Positions 6,396 through 8,863 of a stretch of 8,863 nucleotides of DNA are shown piece after piece. The stretch comes from an uncultured Eubacteriales bacterium (GTDB taxonomy: Bacteria; Bacillota; Clostridia; UMGS1810). The stretch lies in NCBI GenBank assembly GCA_900555295.1, contig USKN01000069.1:1-8863 (forward strand). The letters are read 5' to 3'. Position 1 is the first letter of the stretch, and the number at the start of each line of letters is the position of its first letter. The notes beneath the pieces are model-generated. The model was not told the origin of the DNA, made no database searches, and was given only the letters and a program-made list of their open reading frames with translations. The position numbers and the translations under genes were made by a program.

Positions 6396-6806
6396 ATGGT
6401 AAAACTAATTGTTGGCAAAAAAGGTTCCGGTAAAACAAAGGCAATGATTGACAGTATTAATAATGCTAAAGTAACTTCTCACGGCGATATTGTTTTTATA
6501 TGCGACGGCGTAAGGCATATTACCGATATCGACCACAAAATAAGACTTATAGATATGAAAGAATATGACCACGAAACGTTTAGAGTTTTTAACGCATTTA
6601 TTTGTGGCATACTCTCGCAAAATTATGATATATCTCATATTTATATAGACAGTCTTTTGCGCATTGTTGAAAATGACGCGGATAATCTTTCAAATTTTAT
6701 AGAGTCCGTTAACCGCCTGGGCGATAAAAATAATGTAGATTTTATAATATGTATAAGTGCCGATAAATCCGAGCTTCCCGAACAAATACATCAATATATA
6801 TCCTGA
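6396..6806 (+). CDS. small P-loop NTPase-like protein of unknown function
   Basis: Encodes 136 residues from the ATG at 6396 (143 if the weaker ATG at 6375 is used). A textbook Walker A motif, GKKGSGKT, lies at residues 7-14 directly after the first beta strand (VKLIV), so ATP or GTP binding is very likely. A possible Walker B strand is HIYID at 81-85, ending in Asp85 with no following Glu. A later strand, DFIICIS at about 115-121, sits where a sensor strand is found in ASCE-type P-loop folds. The protein is predicted to be soluble, with no signal peptide or membrane segment. It is too short for an AAA+ or ABC ATPase and lacks a visible arginine finger or LSGGQ. A nucleoside kinase-like or degenerate NTPase core is possible. 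It is first in an operon with yigZ, trxA and a penicillin-binding protein, which does not settle its role. I do not recognise the family. Confidence 0.8.
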   Translation: MVKLIVGKKGSGKTKAMIDSINNAKVTSHGDIVFICDGVRHITDIDHKIRLIDMKEYDHETFRVFNAFICGILSQNYDISHIYIDSLLRIVENDADNLSNFIESVNRLGDKNNVDFIICISADKSELPEQIHQYIS

Positions 6807-6842
6807 TTTTTTGAAAATTACATATAAAAGGAGTTTCGCATT

Positions 6843-7466
6843 ATGAGTTCAATAAGTTATATAACGGTTAAAGGCAGTGCATCTGAACAAATTGCGGAAA
6901 AAAAGTCAAAGTTTATTTGCAATATTGCACACGTTCAAAGCGAAAGTGAAGCCGAGGATTTTATAAGAACGTCAAAAAAAAAGTACTACGATGCACGGCA
7001 TAATGTGTATGCGTATATTATCGGTACAGGAACGAATAAAATAAAAAAGTATTCGGATGACGGAGAACCGTCGCGTACAGGCGGTTTTCCTGTTATGGAA
7101 ATGCTTGAACAACAGGGTATAACCGACGTTGTATGTGTTGTAACCCGTTATTTCGGCGGGATTTTGCTTGGCACGGGCGGACTTATGCGTGCCTATACCG
7201 CATCTGCACAAAAAGCACTCGAGTCGGCCGGCAAAAGTGTTTTAACATTGTGCAGTATAATAAAAATAACAGTACCGTATAATTTGCTTTCCAACTTGGA
7301 ATATATAATAAAGGATATTGCCGTTATCGAAAATAAAGATTTTGCAAATGATGTTACAATTACAGTGTATACAAAAAATGAAAAGCAGGTAATAAACGCT
7401 GTTACGCAAAAGTTTGGCGTTGGCATTAAATGCGAAGTTGTGGATACGCAATATAAACCCATATGA
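6843..7466 (+). CDS. yigZ: YigZ/YvyE family protein (UPF0029, IMPACT domain)
   Basis: Encodes 207 residues. The N-terminal IMPACT domain (about 15-125) shows the family hallmarks: KKSKFI at 20-25, DARHNVYAY at 50-58, YSDDGEPSRTGG at 70-81, and TRYFGGILLGTGGLMRAY at 101-118. The C-terminal part (about 136-205) fits the ferredoxin-like DUF1949 domain of this family. In eukaryotes IMPACT regulates the kinase GCN2. Bacterial YigZ/YvyE has no settled function, though its fold resembles domains of translation factors and a link to ribosomes or RNA has been suggested. AAAAGGAG (6826-6833) lies 9 bases before the ATG. It sits 36 bases after the P-loop gene and 17 before trxA. The protein is full length and cytoplasmic, with no membrane segment. 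Confidence 0.95.
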   Translation: MSSISYITVKGSASEQIAEKKSKFICNIAHVQSESEAEDFIRTSKKKYYDARHNVYAYIIGTGTNKIKKYSDDGEPSRTGGFPVMEMLEQQGITDVVCVVTRYFGGILLGTGGLMRAYTASAQKALESAGKSVLTLCSIIKITVPYNLLSNLEYIIKDIAVIENKDFANDVTITVYTKNEKQVINAVTQKFGVGIKCEVVDTQYKPI

Positions 7467-7483
7467 AAGGATGAATATACATT

Positions 7484-7813
7484 ATGAGCGATTACATTAC
7501 AATAATAACAAACGATAATTTTGAACAGGAAGTATTAAAATCCGATAAGCCTGTTGTGTGCGATTTTTTTGCAACATGGTGCGGTCCGTGTAAAATGATG
7601 GCGCCTGTATTTGAAGAAGCTGCTGAAAAATTAAGTGATGCGGTAAAATTTTGTAAAATAGATATAGATGAGGCGGGATTGCCGGCAGTTGAATATAAAG
7701 TAATGTCTGTTCCCACTCTTATAATATTTAAAGACGGAAACGAGTATAAAAGAAGTGTCGGAATGCTTGGAGCGGAAGAATTTGACGATTTTGTGTCGGA
7801 AGTTTTAAATTAG
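7484..7813 (+). CDS. trxA: thioredoxin
   Basis: Encodes 109 residues, the normal length for thioredoxin, a cytoplasmic dithiol-disulfide oxidoreductase recycled by thioredoxin reductase. The active site WCGPC is at 32-36, with redox cysteines 33 and 36. The buried Asp27 of the CDFFATWCGPCK stretch and the cis-proline at 77 (SVPT, 75-78) are in place. The late glycine of the family's G-x-x-x-(K/x) segment is present in VGMLG. Two further cysteines lie at 26 and 57; Cys26, next to the buried Asp, is less usual. No signal peptide, so it is the cytoplasmic form. The start is backed by AAAGG (7466-7470), with a rather long spacing of about 13 bases to the ATG, suggesting modest initiation or coupling to yigZ, whose stop is 17 bases upstream. 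No thioredoxin reductase gene is nearby. Confidence 0.96.
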   Translation: MSDYITIITNDNFEQEVLKSDKPVVCDFFATWCGPCKMMAPVFEEAAEKLSDAVKFCKIDIDEAGLPAVEYKVMSVPTLIIFKDGNEYKRSVGMLGAEEFDDFVSEVLN

Positions 7814-7835
7814 TTGTAAAAAAGGAAAGTTACTT

Positions 7836-8863
7836 ATGAATAATAAAAAAGTGGTGCATATACTTGTGTTTATCAGCTTTTTGTTTTTATCACTTATTGT
7901 ATATCTTACCGCAATAGAAATATATTACCGCGATGAGTACACACAAAGTACATTTAATCAGCGCAATATTGCGCAGGAAAGCAAAATTTTACGCGGTACA
8001 GTATATGACAGTACAAAGACGGCATTGGCATACAGCGAATACAACAATAACGGAGTTCAGGTGCGTAAATATCCGTACAATAATTTATATTCTCACGTTA
8101 TAGGGTATTCATCATCGCAGTACGGCAAGTCGTTGCTTGAAAAGGTATGTAATGCCGATTTGCTCGGCAAAAACAATATAGGTGAATTTTTTGACATAGC
8201 CAAAATTATTAACGGTACATCGGGTGAGGGCGATGATGTTTACCTTACATTAAATCATAATGTACAAAAAAGAGCGTCGGAGTTAATGCAAAAATATAAC
8301 GGGGCGCTTGTTGCAATGAACCCCAAAACGGGAGCAATTATTGCTATGGTAAGCAAACCCGATTTTAACCCTAATGCCGATAGTCTTGAGGCTGAATGGA
8401 GTACATTAAACACTGCCGACAATTCGCCGTTTTTAACCAGAGCAACAATGGGATTGTATGCTCCGGGCTCAACATATAAGGTTGTTACAACGGCGCTTAT
8501 TTACGAAAACGATATGCAAAATGATGTTGTTGACGATAACAAAGGTGCTGTTCGGTTTGGCGACAAAAGCATTGCAAACGCATCTAAAAAGGCATACGGA
8601 ACAACAAATCTTGAAAAAGCATTTATTAATTCGAGTAATGTGTATTTTGCATATGAAGGTTCAAAAATTGATGACAAACTCCATAAAAATATAGCCGAAA
8701 GATTTATGCTTAACAAAAAAATAAATTTTGATTTTCCGTACAGTAAATCAAAATATCAAACATCATCTATGATGCCTCTTGATTGTGCAATTGCGTCAAT
8801 AGGACAGGGTAAAACCCTTACAACGCCTCTTGAGCTGGCACTTATTGCATCAACATACGCAAA
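7836..8863 (+). CDS. pbpA: class B penicillin-binding protein, PbpA-like (3' end outside window)
   Basis: The reading frame is open from ATG 7836 to the right edge, giving 342 codons. A single N-terminal membrane anchor (about residues 6-27) is followed by a short pedestal domain. In that domain RKYPYNNLYSHVIGYSSSQYG at 77-97 resembles the R-x-YP-x-x-x-x-Y-x-x-(V/L)-x-G-(Y/F)-x-S-x-x-(Y/F)-G block of clostridial and actinobacterial PbpA proteins. The transpeptidase domain begins near 153 (GALVAMNPKTGAIIAMVSKP at 156-175). The acylated serine is Ser212 in PGSTYK (210-215), with Lys215 as the general base. The SxN motif is SSN at 266-268. The KTG motif lies beyond the edge. The enzyme cross-links peptidoglycan outside the membrane and is the beta-lactam target. 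Such genes often sit beside an FtsW/RodA-type glycosyltransferase, which may lie to the right. A 22-base gap with AAAGGA separates it from trxA. The product is a family-level call; SpoVD- or FtsI-like roles are not excluded. Confidence 0.92.
   Translation, partial: MNNKKVVHILVFISFLFLSLIVYLTAIEIYYRDEYTQSTFNQRNIAQESKILRGTVYDSTKTALAYSEYNNNGVQVRKYPYNNLYSHVIGYSSSQYGKSLLEKVCNADLLGKNNIGEFFDIAKIINGTSGEGDDVYLTLNHNVQKRASELMQKYNGALVAMNPKTGAIIAMVSKPDFNPNADSLEAEWSTLNTADNSPFLTRATMGLYAPGSTYKVVTTALIYENDMQNDVVDDNKGAVRFGDKSIANASKKAYGTTNLEKAFINSSNVYFAYEGSKIDDKLHKNIAERFMLNKKINFDFPYSKSKYQTSSMMPLDCAIASIGQGKTLTTPLELALIASTYA

Noticed and set aside
7193..7462. Minus-strand ORF of 89 codons inside yigZ
   Set aside because: It is antisense to a well-conserved gene and has no start signal.
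8458..8694. Plus-strand ORF of 78 codons near the right edge
   Set aside because: It is out of frame within the penicillin-binding protein, whose own frame is open from 7836 to the edge with intact STYK and SSN motifs.

Overview
The window comes from an AT-rich, endospore-forming Firmicute, most likely an anaerobic Clostridia (Oscillospirales or Clostridiales-like). The main reasons are a complete GerA-type spore germinant receptor operon, a Veg-family protein, AT-rich codon use with many ATA and AAA codons, and strong GGAGG-type ribosome binding sites. Nothing in the sequence fixes the genus.

Layout. Bases 1-1117 (+) hold the 3' end of rpsB (ribosomal protein S2) and all of tsf (elongation factor Ts), closed by a strong hairpin at 1133-1169 that can act on both strands. 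Facing it on the minus strand is mntP (1270-1851, Mn2+ efflux), with its own sigma-A-type promoter. Upstream on the same minus strand, from 5836 down to 1947, is a tightly packed germinant receptor operon: gerA (A subunit), gerB (B subunit, transporter-like), gerC (C subunit, lipoprotein), then a 54-residue two-helix membrane protein. The start of that last gene overlaps the gerC stop as ATGA. It looks like the small 'D' subunit found with some Ger receptors and is easily missed by gene callers.

Divergent from gerA is a veg-family gene (5951-6229, +). After a 145-base AT-rich gap with a near-consensus promoter (6300-6328) comes a second plus-strand operon. It holds an unrecognised small P-loop protein (true start probably 6396), a YigZ/IMPACT-family protein, thioredoxin, and the first 342 codons of a PbpA-like class B penicillin-binding protein that runs off the right edge.

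How the genes relate. The A, B, C and D products would form one inner-membrane receptor complex of the spore that senses small-molecule germinants. rpsB-tsf is translation housekeeping. The right-hand operon mixes a redox protein, a cell-wall transpeptidase and two poorly understood proteins. No mobile element, CRISPR array, tRNA or rRNA gene was seen. The points most worth following are the tiny D-like subunit, the P-loop protein of unknown function, and the inverted repeat around its promoter's -35 box.
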